In this document: positions 47,786 through 59,215 of the stretch, one piece after another
Layout: the number at the start of each line of letters is the position of its first letter
How positions within the stretch are numbered: the stretch's first letter is position 1
Assembly: GCA_027563935.2 (NCBI GenBank)
Contig: JANVAS020000231.1
Span: 17,750,001 to 17,814,000, forward strand
Reading direction: 5' to 3'
DNA length: 64,000 bases
From: Costus lasius
Lineage: Eukaryota > Streptophyta > Magnoliopsida > Zingiberales > Costaceae
The notes under the pieces: model-generated
Database searches by the model: none
What the model saw: only the letters and a program-made list of their open reading frames with translations
What the model was told of the DNA's origin: nothing
Program-made: the position numbers and the translations under genes

Positions 47786-49535
47786 GGTGTTCGTTGCTGC
47801 AGGAATCTACAACAATGCAAGAACAGCAAGGTTAGTATCAATGTTAAGAATCAATCAGGACTTAAGAATGATTCTTTTTCTCACTATTTTATCTGGCTGA
47901 AAAATCCAGCAAAACAGCCCGAAAGAGTAGAACTCTTTTAGTGAGATGGGATCCAGATTTCATACTTGGTCTCCGCGTCCCGCTCAGGCGAGATAAGATG
48001 CACAGAGATGACAAGCACTAATTTCTGGTAGGCTGTCCCAGCCAATCGCCAACCCGTGCGATTCCCCTTCACCTGGGCAATCCTGCAGACTGTGCCAACT
48101 GAGTTGGTACAACACAGTCTCTGATCCCTCAGATGGCTGCCTTCATGCGCTACCATATGCGCCACATATGTAGCCTACATGGTCAAGCTGACCCGACCTA
48201 CTCCCTGGACCACCACGTGCTATGCTGAGCAACGAGAAGCGATAAATCCCTTCTCTATAACACGCAGGTGTAATCCAGCACCGTCTGAAGATAGATGGAC
48301 GTGCCCACTGAGTGGGTACAACACGGCTCCAACGATAGTCAGAACAGTGAGGTTTCGCGTCAGAAGGCTTACGAGCTTGATATTTTAGCGTTTGGATTTT
48401 AACGGTCTTTTATCTTCTTCACTATCATGCAATTCCTATGGTGATAGCAGAAGATAAATAAATCATGCTGTTCTACTTATTTAAACAATAAAAGAAAGCA
48501 TGCATCTTATGTGGTAGAAGCCCATAGCCTAAGTAAGACCTTAATTTATCTTAAGTCTTCACTTGCTTTTCTTTATGGGTTTTTAGCTGCTCATCTGGCC
48601 CAACCCAGGGCCTCAGCGCTCAATGCAGCTCAGGTGCGCCCACCAGCTGTATGCGCCTCTGCGATGTGTGCTTTTGTGCTCTTGTCTAATCAAAATACAT
48701 TTTGATCTATCTAGACAAGCTTGACTCGCAGGTCAAATATACAATAAATTAATGAACAATGTGATTCACATATCACAATAAAATTAATTTACAAGTTAAA
48801 TCCAGGCTCGCAGGCCCCAGCACAGCACACATTTAACATGGGCAGCCCACATAAGAATAAACAAACAAGCATAGGCATCAAACAACATGTTATCCAATTA
48901 AAAGAAAATAAATTTTGAAAACCCCATTGGCATCAATTTTAATTTTCTTATGAGTCCTACAACCTTACAATGGTCCATTGATAGGGATCCACTCATCCAT
49001 CTAGTCAGATCCTCTGCCCCTTGCATGCACTAAGTCCTAACTGACTCGAGTTGACCTAATGGTCAACCATGCATGCGCCAAGGGCTGAACAACCCTCATG
49101 AGTTCTGGCAAGCGGGTGTGACCCCGGGCCTAACTCATGTGTGTTCAATGGTCGTCTCAACCAGACCTCGCTACACGCCCTTGATGCAGTCAACCTATAG
49201 CCACCTCTTGCTTGCGCACAGGTGCTATCTGGTCAACCCATATAGGCTGTCAGATGGTCTGAGATCTATTCTAGATGATGCTTTCAACCCCATCAACCCA
49301 TCTAAGGGATTATAGTAGGCGCATTAGATCTAATGGGCGCGCAAGGTAAGTTTTTCTTTTTGAAAACATTAACAAGCGCTAACCAAAAACATTATACATG
49401 CGCAAATCAAGATAAACATACATCTAAGAGCTTAAACTAGCATGTAGTTTATTTCGGCATGTACATAGATCTATACTTTGCAAGCGCAAACAAGGATCAC
49501 TCAAAGCAACCATATGATTCATGCATAAACCATAA
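47786..49535 (-). other. 5' leader of F
   Basis: 1.75 kb, non-coding. Contains hairpin 2 (48088-48119) and hairpin 1 (about 48296-48331). The B-box module present in A and D is absent near 48645, where a single ggcgcat-type sequence remains. Confidence 0.8.
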
Positions 49536-49547
49536 GCTCTGATACCA
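49536..49547 (-). other. Primer-binding site of F
   Basis: gctctgatacca, the reverse complement of TGGTATCAGAGC, two bases from the LTR. Confidence 0.9.
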
Positions 49548-49549
49548 TT

Positions 49550-50399
49550 TAAAAGTCCCCTTCAAGGGGGAGCGCAAAGGGGATGAAACCCTAACGAAGG
49601 GGGCGCATGAAATTTTATAGGGTTTCATGTAGATCGTTTGCATGAATACATATATGATCAACTTTTAAGGATGAGAAGTATTTCATACCGAAGCCATGTG
49701 TTGGATGGCGTCTTGGAAGAGAGAGAGCAAAAGAGATCTCCTCCAAAGAAGACACACACCAAATGATGAAGGCTTCCTTCTTGCGCACCTCTTGTGCTAG
49801 CAAAAGTGCCAAGATGTTCTTGTTCGAATGGTAGGGATGATGAGATGATGCTTGGCCGAGAGTTCTCCCCTTGTCGTCAACACCTTCACCACACGAAAAT
49901 CGCAAGCCATGTCAAAGACAAGAGAGCAAAAAACATTTAGGCGATATCAAGAGTGGCGTTACATGACTTCCCAAAATGGAAAGTCATGAAGCCATTCGCC
50001 AACGCCAAAACGCTTTCCTTCATGAACCATGCGTTCACATAGTGAACCGGTTCATTCTTTGGTTCAATTCGATTTGGTTCAAAGACCAAAATCAAACCAA
50101 GCCAAGCCAAGACATGGTCTAGACCTTCTATGAACCAAATGGCTCATGATCTAACCGTTCATCTCCTGATGCTCTTGATCTCACCGATCTAGCATCCATT
50201 CTCTCGATCAAAGCTTACCGATCTCAAGCCCTAATCAATCAAACATGATCAGACCAGATCTCACTTATAATCAGAGATTAAATCCCTTCAAACTGAATCC
50301 AAACAATTCAGTCCACACGATCTGACTTAAAGAAGCCATATCATCAAATTGTGCGACCCTAAGGGTTTCCTTTAAATGTCGGTAACGATAACTTGCGTT
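49550..50399 (-). repeat. 5' LTR of F, left part
   Basis: Matches 42205-43054. It is interrupted at acttgcgtt by S2, inside the family hairpin (gataacttgcgttatc), and resumes at 52082. Confidence 0.94.
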
Positions 50400-52076
50400 T
50401 ATTGGGGTATGCCCTTAAGCCTAATGTTTGAGGCCTTGGGAATGTATCAGTATCATGTAATAAACTGTTATGTTTATATAGGCATGGTTATTATTCAGTT
50501 AGCTACATTGTCTGCTGCAATATATGTTCTTCTGAATAATGTCTCAAAGCTGTTCAGCTAGGCTGACAGGCTATAATGTCCTTAGTCGATGTATCTTGGT
50601 GAACATGAGACAGCCTTGATATGGTTAAGACTAATATATGTTCTAGTCTTATAGGATGCTTCGAGCATGGAATAAGATGTAGACTCATGGGTACATTGGA
50701 TGTACTGGACAGACCCTACTAGGATGTTCAATTGTTTGTCGCAATGTGAATAATCTTTGAATATGACAAGTGGCACATTTCCTCTGACTTGAGATCACTT
50801 GTGTTTTCTAAATGATGATTGTCATTGTTTTGAGGTAGTTCAATATCATTTGAAACATAATGGTTATAGACTATCTTGGATAATGAACTTGAGTCATGTT
50901 AGGGCACTAGTGATAGACATAGGATTGCCGTCTCCTTGTTTAAGGAGTGTGATGTTCTAAAGGGGCCCCCTGGTTGAGATGATTGAGAAAGTGCATGGCC
51001 ATACCCAGGTGACTGTGTTCATCTGATCTAATCATGCTCATCATATTGGAGCTACAAGCTTGACACGCTTGTCCAATAAGAACATCCAGTGGCAAAGGAA
51101 ACATGTATGCCTAGTGATGTGGATTCACACTTGTGCTGTGTTTTGGGTGTAGTCTTGGAAGACTCTTTCCTTTATATCGGGAGACAGTGATGTGTTGCTA
51201 GATACCCCTCACTGATCGTGATAACGTGAGTTATCGTTACCGACATTTAAAGGAAACCCTCAGGGTCGCACAATTTGATGATATGGCTTACTTAAGTCAG
51301 ATCGAGTGGACTGAATTGTTCGGGTTCAGTTTAAAGGGATTTAATCTCTGATTGTGAGTGAGATCTGGTCTGATCATGTTTGATTGATTAGGGCTTGAGA
51401 TCGGTAAGCTTCGATTGAGAGATTGGATGCTAGATCGATGAGATCAGGAGCATCAAGAGATGAACGGTCAGATCTGGAGCCTTAGGGTTTATTTGAGATC
51501 TGGACTTGATTGCTTGGCTTAATTGGTCTCTGGACCAAACCAATTTGAACCGGCTCGTTAAATGAGCGCATGGTTCAAGGGGAGAGGAGTTGGCGACATG
51601 TTCACTTGGCGTGAACGTTGGAGCGAAGTGTGGTGGCTATTTTTAGTAACCACGATCTCCACTTGGAGATGTTGTTCACGACCGAATAGAGTGCTCTCTA
51701 TTCTCGCCTCTCGCCCATATTCCTCTCGACGCTTTCGTGTGTGGCGACGCCTTGAAGGTAGAGGAGGATTCGGCCAAGAGAAGGACATCTCATCTTTCCC
51801 TTTCACTCGACAAGGACCTCTTGGAACCTTGCTAGCACAAGGAGCACCAAGGGAGGAAGCAACATCATCTTGTGTGTGACGATTTGGAGGAGAGCTCTCT
51901 TGTTCTCTTGCTTCCAAGGCGCCTTCCATTATATGGCTTCGGTATGAGTTCATTTCATGTTTTAAAGTTGATTATAATCCATGCTATGCGATTTTGAAAG
52001 CCCTAGATTCCGCTAGAATGTTATTGCGCCTCCTATTAGGGTTTTCGCCCCCCCCCCCTTGTCTAGGGGACCTTCA
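50400..52076 (+). mobile_element. Solo LTR S2 inside 5' LTR of F
   Basis: A 1677-bp plus-oriented LTR of the same family: TATTGGGGTATG ... GGGGACCTTCA. TSDs gcgtt lie at 50395-50399 and 52077-52081. Its first dinucleotide is TA instead of TG. The C run near its end is 11 long (52048-52058). There is no internal region. Confidence 0.95.
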
Positions 52077-52081
52077 GCGTT

Positions 52082-52908
52082 ATCACGATCAGTGAGGGGT
52101 ATCTAGCAACACATCACTGTCTCCCGATATAAAGGAAAGAGTCTTCCAAGACTACTCCCAAACCATAGCACAAGGGTGAATGCACTTCACTAGGCATACA
52201 TATATCCTTTGCCACTGGATGTTCTTATTGGACAAGCGTGTCAAGCCTATGACTCCAATATGATGAGCATGATTAGATCAGATGAACATAGTCATCTGGG
52301 TATGGCCATACACTTTCTCAATCATCTCATATAGGGGGGGGCCCCAGTTAGAACATCACACTCCTTAAACAAGGAGACGGCAATCCTTTATCTATCACTA
52401 GTGCCCTAACCTGACTCATGATCATTATCCAAGATAGTCTATGATCATTATGTTTCAAATGATATTGAACTACCTCAAAACAATGACAATCATCATTTAG
52501 AAACACAAGTGATCTCAAGTCAGAGGACATGTGCCACTTGTAGCATACAAGGAATATTCACATCGTGACAAGCAATTGAATATCCTAATAGGGTCTGTCC
52601 AGTACATCTAATGTACCCATGAGTCTACATCTTATTCCATGCTCGAAGCATCCTATAAGATCAGAACACATATTAGTCTCAATCATATCAAGGCTGTCTC
52701 ATGTTCACCAAGATATCTCGACTAAGGACTTTATAGCATGTCAGCCTAGCTGAACAGCTTTGAGACATTATTCAGTAGTACACTTATTACAGCAGACAAG
52801 GTAACAACCTGAATAATAACCATGCCTTTATAAACAGAAGAGTTTACTACATGATACTGATACAATCCCAAAGGCCTCAAACATTAGCCTTAAGGGCATA
52901 CCCCAACA
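52082..52908 (-). repeat. 5' LTR of F, right part
   Basis: Continues to ...GGGCATACCCCAACA. Together with 49550-50399 it gives 1677 bp against 1676 bp in the 3' LTR. Confidence 0.94.
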
Positions 52909-53210
52909 TGCAGAAGACCACTTTCTGAACTGCTTGCTCGTATATAAATCACTTCATCAACAAAAGATCAATTGAGATGCAATTCAGTATGAATAACTTT
53001 GTAACCCCACTGTTCCTTTAGATTGCAGCATTTAACAACTCTAGTAATGGCAAAAGGTGAGAGGCAAATGCATTCATCATTTTTTGATTCATCTATAGGA
53101 ATAAAAATCTGTTTGATAGGAGCAGATTTTCTAGATCCAAAGTTGACAATTCTTGAATCATTTATCGGTGCTGAGCAAAAACAACATAGAGAAGTCCCGG
53201 TACTAGAAGC
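52909..53210 (-). pseudogene. Captured host-gene fragment, distal (upstream) part
   Basis: After F, the host fragment continues upstream on the minus strand: CCFCSAPINDSR, CICLSPFAITR, EQWGYKVIHTELH, then EVIY and TSKQFRKWSSALNGSFYVEES after a frameshift near 52940. It is in frame with the Athila-like ORF that ends at TAA 53211-53213, as if the two once formed one reading frame. Cys-rich CxxC pairs are visible. I cannot assign this portion with confidence; it may belong to the same spatacsin-like gene or to another gene. Confidence 0.45.
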
Positions 53211-54068
53211 TTAAAAAATCTCCTTTTTTACCACTTCTTTCAAGTTCGGGGTAAGTTGTTTTTGGCCTTCAACAGTGAGTTTGTTGCCTTCCTCCAAAAA
53301 TATCCTCAATTTATCTGGTAATGGTTTAAATTCAACCTCTTTGTCATCTTTTACCGTGGTAAGTGGTTGTTCGTGGTTGAAACACTCCAAGCGGTTCAAG
53401 TTGCAAAGAGGGGTGGTATTCGGTGGTTGTGAGCATGTTGCAACTTCAGATTCTGCTTCTTCTTTTTCATTTCCAGGTAGGCCTTCCTCCAAAGGATCAG
53501 AGTTGTTGATAATGGTATAAGTGCTCCCCAACTCATCCTCCACAACATCTACATTATTGCAAGTCCTGAATTGGCGATCAAGCTTCGCATTCGATAATCT
53601 TTGCGGAAAAGGAATAGCCGGCACATAGGGTGGTGGCAGTATGTATGCCAATTCCTTATTCTTCTCTTGTTCAGCATCAGGCTCTTCCATACCAACCTCT
53701 TCTTTCCTTAAGGTTTCCGGCTCGGGTTCTCTTTCTCTATCCAAATTCATCCTAGTCTCATCAAGTTGTTTTCCACTACGTGTGATGATAGCATTGTAAT
53801 ACTTTCTAGGATTGGCCTCGGGTTGTCCCGGAAGTCTCCTGGGAGATTCAGATGAAGAAGAGGCCTATTCCGCAATTTGGTTTTTAAGAATCTTACTACG
53901 TGTAGTCAATGCGTCAACTTGAGAAGCTAGCTGCCGCATAGTCTCATTTACGTGTTTGTTCTGTTTAGATTTGATGTATGACAAGGGGGGGTCTAGAGCA
54001 TTCCAACAACGCTTTTGAAAACCAGTTCGATAGATAAGTAAATAGTAAGGGAAAAACAAATTTAACAC
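53211..54068 (-). pseudogene. Athila-like gag-PR remnant fused to host fragment
   Basis: The minus-strand frame has NETMRQLASQVDALTTRSK, then TAG, PEANPRKYYNAIITRSGKQL, an acidic KEE-rich linker, PPYVPAIPFPQRL and EFKPLPDKLRIFLEEGNKL. In Athila/Tat gypsy elements these stand for the gag C-terminus (AITLRSGK), the PFPQRL block and the KPLPxHLKY-(V/A)FL block before RT. The protease core between them is reduced, and the frame stops at 53211 where RT should begin; host-gene sequence follows instead. The TAG at about 53868 sits where Gln is expected. Confidence 0.7.
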
Positions 54069-54767
54069 TAACGGATTTGAAACTAATTTTTTTGTATTTT
54101 CTATAGTAGAGAAAACTGAGATTAAACTAAAGGACTGTAAATGAGATTACACTAGAAAGCGGTAAATGCAGGAAGTAAACTTACAGTGCAGCCCTTGAGA
54201 ATTGAAGGCCTGTGCTTCCCATTCTTCACCGGTCCTACTTTGATGGAAGGTGTAGGGTGGAGCTTACATGCATTCACAGGAACATCCGTACAGGCCACGA
54301 ATTTTAATACATAAGTAAATGGTCAAGGGGGAGGTTAAGCCTCACAAGTTCCCTTGCTAGTCCTAAGTTATCTAGAGATAAGGGGAGAAGAAAGGAGGGG
54401 TGCGCCCCTCCTAGTTCCACACCAAGCGCAAGCTACAAATTTAAACAGCCAAGGATTAGTGTAGGGGAATGTTCTTTAAGCAAATAGAAGAGATTAGGGG
54501 GAGGGACTTAGCCGAGTGTAGGAAGTTCTCCATGTTGCCGAGAGTTGAAGAAGGGTTTCTCTTGCTCCAAGCCGAGGATGAGGAAGATCTCCCTTATGTT
54601 TGTGCACTTGGGAAGGGATGAAGCCTCCATAGAAGTTTTGGTGGAGAAGGAAGAAGAAGAAGGTTCAGCCCTTGAAGAACACTACACTACACTACAAGTA
54701 TTTACCTAGGAAACTATTAGACAATCTTATTTCATCAAAGTTAATCGAAATACAAGGTGGAGACTAT

Positions 54768-54777
54768 GTTTTATAGG
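54768..54777 (-). promoter_or_regulatory. Possible TATA box (cctataaaac)
   Basis: CTATAAAA on the minus strand in a region otherwise without coding signal. It is a candidate LTR promoter pointing towards the gag-PR-host-gene unit. Confidence 0.35.
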
Positions 54778-55193
54778 CGGGATGGGGACTAGGGTAAGAT
54801 AGTCATTAGCTTCCATGCGCCTATTACAAAGATGGACAAAGTTTGAATTTCAAAATTAAGAGGATGTTGGCGCAAATCCTCTTGGGAAGCTTCCTTCTTT
54901 GGTGATCTTCTTTTGGCAATTGTTTAAATGCTTGTGCTGGCGAATTGGCGTTTATCCTTATGTTGGCGAGAAGCTTTGATTGATGGCGCATGGATAAGAG
55001 ATTCAAAATTTGAATCCTTTCCATAGGAGAATGGGCGGCAACAAGAGATGGTAACTTCTCATAAATGTCTTCATAAATGCCCTCCTTTGACTTTGGATCT
55101 TGATGGATAATTCCTTTGATTTTGGATCTTGATGGATGAGGGATTTGAATTCATTCCTTGCTTGGGCTGGAGGTTGGCGCATATCCCTTAGAT

Positions 55194-55583
55194 GGATGAT
55201 GAGGTGGTTGATTGCTTCCATTGGGGTGGCGCCCAACAAAGATAGCAAGTGAGTTGATGCCTGGCTTGAAGTGAGCTTGGGCTTTAAAGTCTTCCTTTCC
55301 TGTTCTGGTGCTGAACTTGATGAGTGCACCTTGAGTGGCCTTGAGCTGAAACTTGAGCTGATCCTTGCTTGAATGACCTGCCAAAAATGGATGATGAGGT
55401 GGCTGATTGCTTCCATTGGGGAGGTGCCCAATAAAGATAGCAAGTGAGTTGATGCCTGGCTTGAAGTGAACTTGGGCTTTGAAGTCTTCCTTTCCTGTTC
55501 TGGGGCTGAACTTGATGAGTGGACCTTGAGTGGCCTTGAGCTGAAACGTGAGCTGATCCTTGCTTTAATGACTTGCCAAAAAT
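55194..55583. repeat. 195-bp tandem repeat, two copies
   Basis: Copies start at 55194 and 55389 (ggatgatgaggtgg.tga), and both end gcca aaaat. They share ttgcttccattggg, gatagcaagtgagttgatgc and tggccttgagctgaaac, about 94% identical by eye. Confidence 0.85.
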
Positions 55584-55859
55584 TATCCTAACGCATGCAT
55601 GCACTACCCTACTATGATGCACGAGTACATAAAGTTTCATGACTTACAATGCACAACCTACTACAATTGGATTTGCCATAAATGACTCCATGATGCATGG
55701 CTATATTTAAAGGTAAACTAACCAAAATGCAATGCAAGAAAGGGGACTCTAAGGGAACCCATATCGAAGCGGTTTCCTTCAAGCCCAAACAGATCTCCTC
55801 AGAACAGGGCAACTGCCTCCATCAAGATTGCTACTGGATAGTCTCGTTCATGTGTTCAT

Positions 55860-56060
55860 TTAGTTTAGCTTGACTAGCCATAAAACTTTCAAACATGGAT
55901 TCCAAACTTCACTTTGCTGGTCGAGGTGGAGGTGGCTGCCTTTGTTGTTGGAACCCCGCGGGTTGTCTATACTTGGGTTGTTGTGCTGCATTGTTGTTGT
56001 GGTAAGAATAAATTGGGTGGGGAGGAGGCATGGCTCCCCGAGGTTGAGCTTGCTAGGTCT
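55860..56060 (-). pseudogene. Athila-like gag fragment
   Basis: The minus-strand frame has PPPHPIYSYHNNNAAQQPKYRQ, a Gln/Pro-rich run, then a TAG, SLESMFESFMASQAKLNEHMNET. This is the usual order in Athila gag just before the region found at 54068 (NETMRQLASQ). It ends at about 55833, where the sequence leaves gag. Confidence 0.62.
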
Positions 56061-56074
56061 GCACCTGAGCTTCT

Positions 56075-56739
56075 CCAAGTGTACAAAGACAATTCTCCAG
56101 AGGAGAATTTTTGTCACCCTAGGAGAGCTCATGTGGGACCGAGGCAGGACCTTTGGAGGTCCGCTGGGGTTCGAAAGAAGCCCTCTAGGTATGGCTATCC
56201 TAGCCACTAGACATGGCTTCCTTAGAACCCCATTTTGCTTATTTTGTCTTACATTAGGGTGCATCATGTGGTAGGTTAGATCCACCCTCCAATTACACTA
56301 TGTAGTTACATTTCTAGGTTTCGCCACTTATGTTTGGTAGGTTAGTTCATGCAATTAATGTAATAGATTAGGTTGTTCCAATTTTGAGCTCAAGTCAAGC
56401 CCAAATCAAGTGCGGAGGTGCCTAGAAACATTCAACCCCATTTGGTGAAGTACCCTCAACTAAGCTACTCAAAGATCCACCATCCTAGTTGGCAATCATG
56501 TGCAGCTCACCTCTTTGTTCCAACCGCCACTTTGCCCTTGAAGAAATCGAGACAAGACCAGCAATTTGTCAGCCATCCTAGCAACCGTATGAGGAGGAAG
56601 GTCATCCATCATCACAAGAGGGTAGTCCTCAAAGCACCTTCTCCAAGTGCAGGACCATGCCGCTCCAAACTTGGTAAGTTTCTAGCTTTCGGCCTCCAAG
56701 AAGGTACCAGCACTTAATGCAACCGTCAGCCCCTTCAGC
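56075..56739 (+). other. 3' end of an E-like element (E3) and possible LTR piece
   Basis: gtgtacaaagacAATTCTCC-AGA-GGAGAATT (hairpin 56091-56109), then ttttgtcaccctaggagag (purine tract), corresponds to the module before the E and E2 LTRs. The following 600 bp (56128-56739) carry no recognisable gene and may be LTR, cut by E2 at 56740. No second copy is in the window, so the LTR identity is inference. Confidence 0.45.
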
Positions 56740-58643
56740 TGATGTAGGACGGAAGCGTGTGACAATTCTACTAATTTGAAATCAATTATTTATTTTTATA
56801 TTTTTTTATAAAAAATATCATATTCATGAAAGCAGCTAGAAATCCAGGAGTTCAGAAAATTATTATTTAGCAAATGTGGCAATGTCATAGAGGGGGGGGG
56901 GGGGGGGGTTTCCAATCATTCAATATTCAAACTAAATGAATTGCATTGTAGAACTAAATTAGTTCTTTGCATGTGTATCAAAATGGAGAGTAGACTCCTA
57001 CTCAAGCATATAGATTTAGTGCAACCAATATAGCTAGTCAGATCGGTAAGTTAAAACTCCACAGAAATGTTTAGATTGCAAATTTTGCAATGCTTGTTAG
57101 ATTGAACCATTGAACCCGGGCTCGCATCAACTAACGCAAATGAAAGTACAAGATGTGTGCTTCATTATCTGACCAAAGTCCAAGATCTTTGTTGCACAGA
57201 TTACTCAAAGTACCTGCACAAAACAAGCTAATCAGATTAGTTGAGAAAATAAATGCAGGATTTAATCATTTATCAAAAGTTGCAGTGTCATGTAGGCTGC
57301 TATGCTCAATCTGAATCTTCCCCAACTGGTCCAAATGATAGAACAACATTTGCACTTCATATCCGTGCCGAATGTCAAGATTGTTGTTGCGCCAAATTCT
57401 TAAAATCCCTACAAGAAATAGTTTAATCAGATTAGCAATGTATGAAAACTGAAGTAGGAGACAAATAGATGTGGATCAGGGGAGATGGCGCATCTGGAGC
57501 AGGGCTGGTCGGAGGTCGTCCGGTGGTGCACGCTTGCCGGACCTGCTACGACGGGGAGTCACTGTGATGATGGCGAAGAGGTGGCCGGAGTTTGGTGACA
57601 GGCGGTGGCTGGTCGGAGGAGCACGATGCGGAAGGGCGGAGCTAGGTCGTGGGCAGGGCAGAAACAGGGGATGTCGCATTGGAGAAGGATTTGTTGCCGG
57701 CCGGCCAGTGGTTGACCAAATGAAAAACTGCTACTACTGGAGGTTGGTATGGTTGTGGTGACGACGTGGCCGGAGTTTAGGGGCGGACGGTGGCCTGTCG
57801 GAGGAGAACGACGCCTGGAAGCGGAACTAGGGCGGAAGGCTGGCGGAAACAGGGGATCTGATCCGGAGTTCGATTCTGGCAATCGGAGCGGCGGATGGGT
57901 GGATTCCGGTGACTGAAGCTTCGCCTTGGGAAGGAGAGGTGATGAACGAAGTTTCGTAGAGATCCGACGGCTGGATCGCCGGCGGCGAGATCACGAATCT
58001 CAAAAATTCTGGGTTGCTGTTACAGGTGAAACTGGGAGTTTGAGGAGGAAGAGAAGATTAGAGAAGAAAGGAAGAGTGAGGGGCTCGGCCCTAGAAGGAG
58101 AAGAAGGAGGAGAGCATCCGATAGAAGAGGAACTATACTAAGAAAACTACTTCATAGATTCAAATTCATCAAACGTTTCTGTTCGTAACAAGGCTGTAAA
58201 CATGATACAAATAGGGTGAAGCTTGGAAATGAACATTGCAGGGTGAACGTTGCAATTTCCTTCTTCGTCAGCAAAGAGATGTTGGAGGAGTTTCCTTGTG
58301 GGCTGAGCGAAGGTGGCTGGAGACGTTGGTGTTTCCATTCTTTGGAGCGTTGAAGTCTAGCGTTGATTTGGCTGCAAGGAGATCCTTAATTGGCTGATTT
58401 GAACGTTATTGCTTGCTTTGTTTCCTTTGGCGTGGATGCAGGTCACGACTGGAGTATGCTGCAACTTGTTATTTGGAAAGTGTCTTGAGCTTCACTTGAA
58501 GTATTTGATGGTAGTTCTTTCCCCATTATTGTGCTAGCATTAGGATTGAGCTTGCTAGCTTATTTGAGAGCTTCCGAGCCTTTGATTAGGGTAGTCGTAG
58601 GCTCCACTTGTATCTTCGAGGCCAGTGATCCCTGCCTCCATCA
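56740..58643 (-). repeat. 3' LTR of E2 (about 1.9 kb)
   Basis: TGATGTAGGACGG ... CTGCCTCCATCA. Matches E's LTR read in reverse, with an added stretch near 57215-57290 and a G run of 17 (56892-56908) where E has five. Confidence 0.82.
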
Positions 58644-59215
58644 GTTCTCCCCGGGTGAAAAAAATTCTTCCCCGAAGAATTGTCCTTGCGTAGGTGGAGG
58701 AGTTCAACAGTCAATATCCATAGTCTAAGCTGCAAGTCAGGGACACCTGTAAAAAATTCCCTTTCTCGGCCATACTCATTAGTAAGTTTGTCATAGAAAA
58801 TCATAGGACTTAGAAAAGAACAAGGAATGATGAAATCAATATACTCAATTTCAATAAGAGCATAGTGCAAAGCATGTTTGAGTTCATTATGTTTTGTTAA
58901 TACTAATGGTGGCTTAAGGGTGTGGGTAGAAGGACCTAAAAGACAAGATTCAAGGATCATAGGGTCCTGAGAGAAATTTTCTAATCTTAAGGGTGTTCCT
59001 AGGGGTTGACATTTAAGATCCAGGTAAAGCTCAAAAGGCTCTAATTTAGGTTCAAAATATGGTTCAAGCGGACTTATGGGTTTGGGTTCGGTTTTAGGTT
59101 TTCTAATAGTAGTGCAATTTTGGGTTTGGGAACCTGTGGGTATGGGCCCTAGAATTGAAGGTAATTGTGATGGTTCTATTTCACTCTTAAGTTGAGACAA
59201 GTCTACAGAGGTCTC
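58586..59215 (-). pseudogene. E-family protein of E2, C-terminal part
   Basis: The open frame matches E from LPSILGPIP through LRLENFSQDP, where Gln is CAG (stop TAG in E), then ESCLLGPSTHT, DFIIP, YGREREF and the ending PRRYKWSLRLP, with stop TAA at 58586-58588. The last 19 codons lie in the LTR, as in E. The N-terminal retropepsin-like part is beyond H. Conservation of the frame after the TAG position of E shows that E's TAG is secondary. Confidence 0.75.

Larger units (their letters stand above)
42205..52908 (-). mobile_element. Copia element F, nearly intact, with solo LTR S2 inside
   Basis: Minus-oriented. 3' LTR 42205-43880; pol-gag 47785-43901; leader; primer site; 5' LTR 49550-52908, split by S2. 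TSDs tgcag lie at 42200-42204 and 52909-52913. Removing it rejoins the captured host-gene fragment. LTRs differ at about seven sites by eye (about 0.4%). The polyprotein has a single nonsense codon, so F is, with H, the best-preserved copy. Confidence 0.95.
54069..55850 (-). other. Unassigned, LTR-like stretch between two Athila gag pieces
   Basis: No protein family is recognisable. The minus strand has cctataaaac (54768-54777), a good TATA box, followed by a Ser/Leu-type untranslated stretch with cttcttcttcttcc, as in LTR promoters. A 195-bp tandem repeat lies at 55194-55583. The two flanks are homologous (gcatagtctcatttacgtgtt at 53937 and ggatagtctcgttcatgtgtt at 55833), so this unit sits between two diverged copies of the same gag segment. 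Confidence 0.4.
56740..59215 (-). mobile_element. LTR element E2 (3' LTR and end of gene)
   Basis: Second E-family copy, minus strand: 3' LTR 56740-58643, purine tract, hairpin 58663-58681, and the gene up to 59215, where copia H interrupts it. Beyond H it leaves the window. The expected left TSD is tcagc (56735-56739). Confidence 0.83.
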
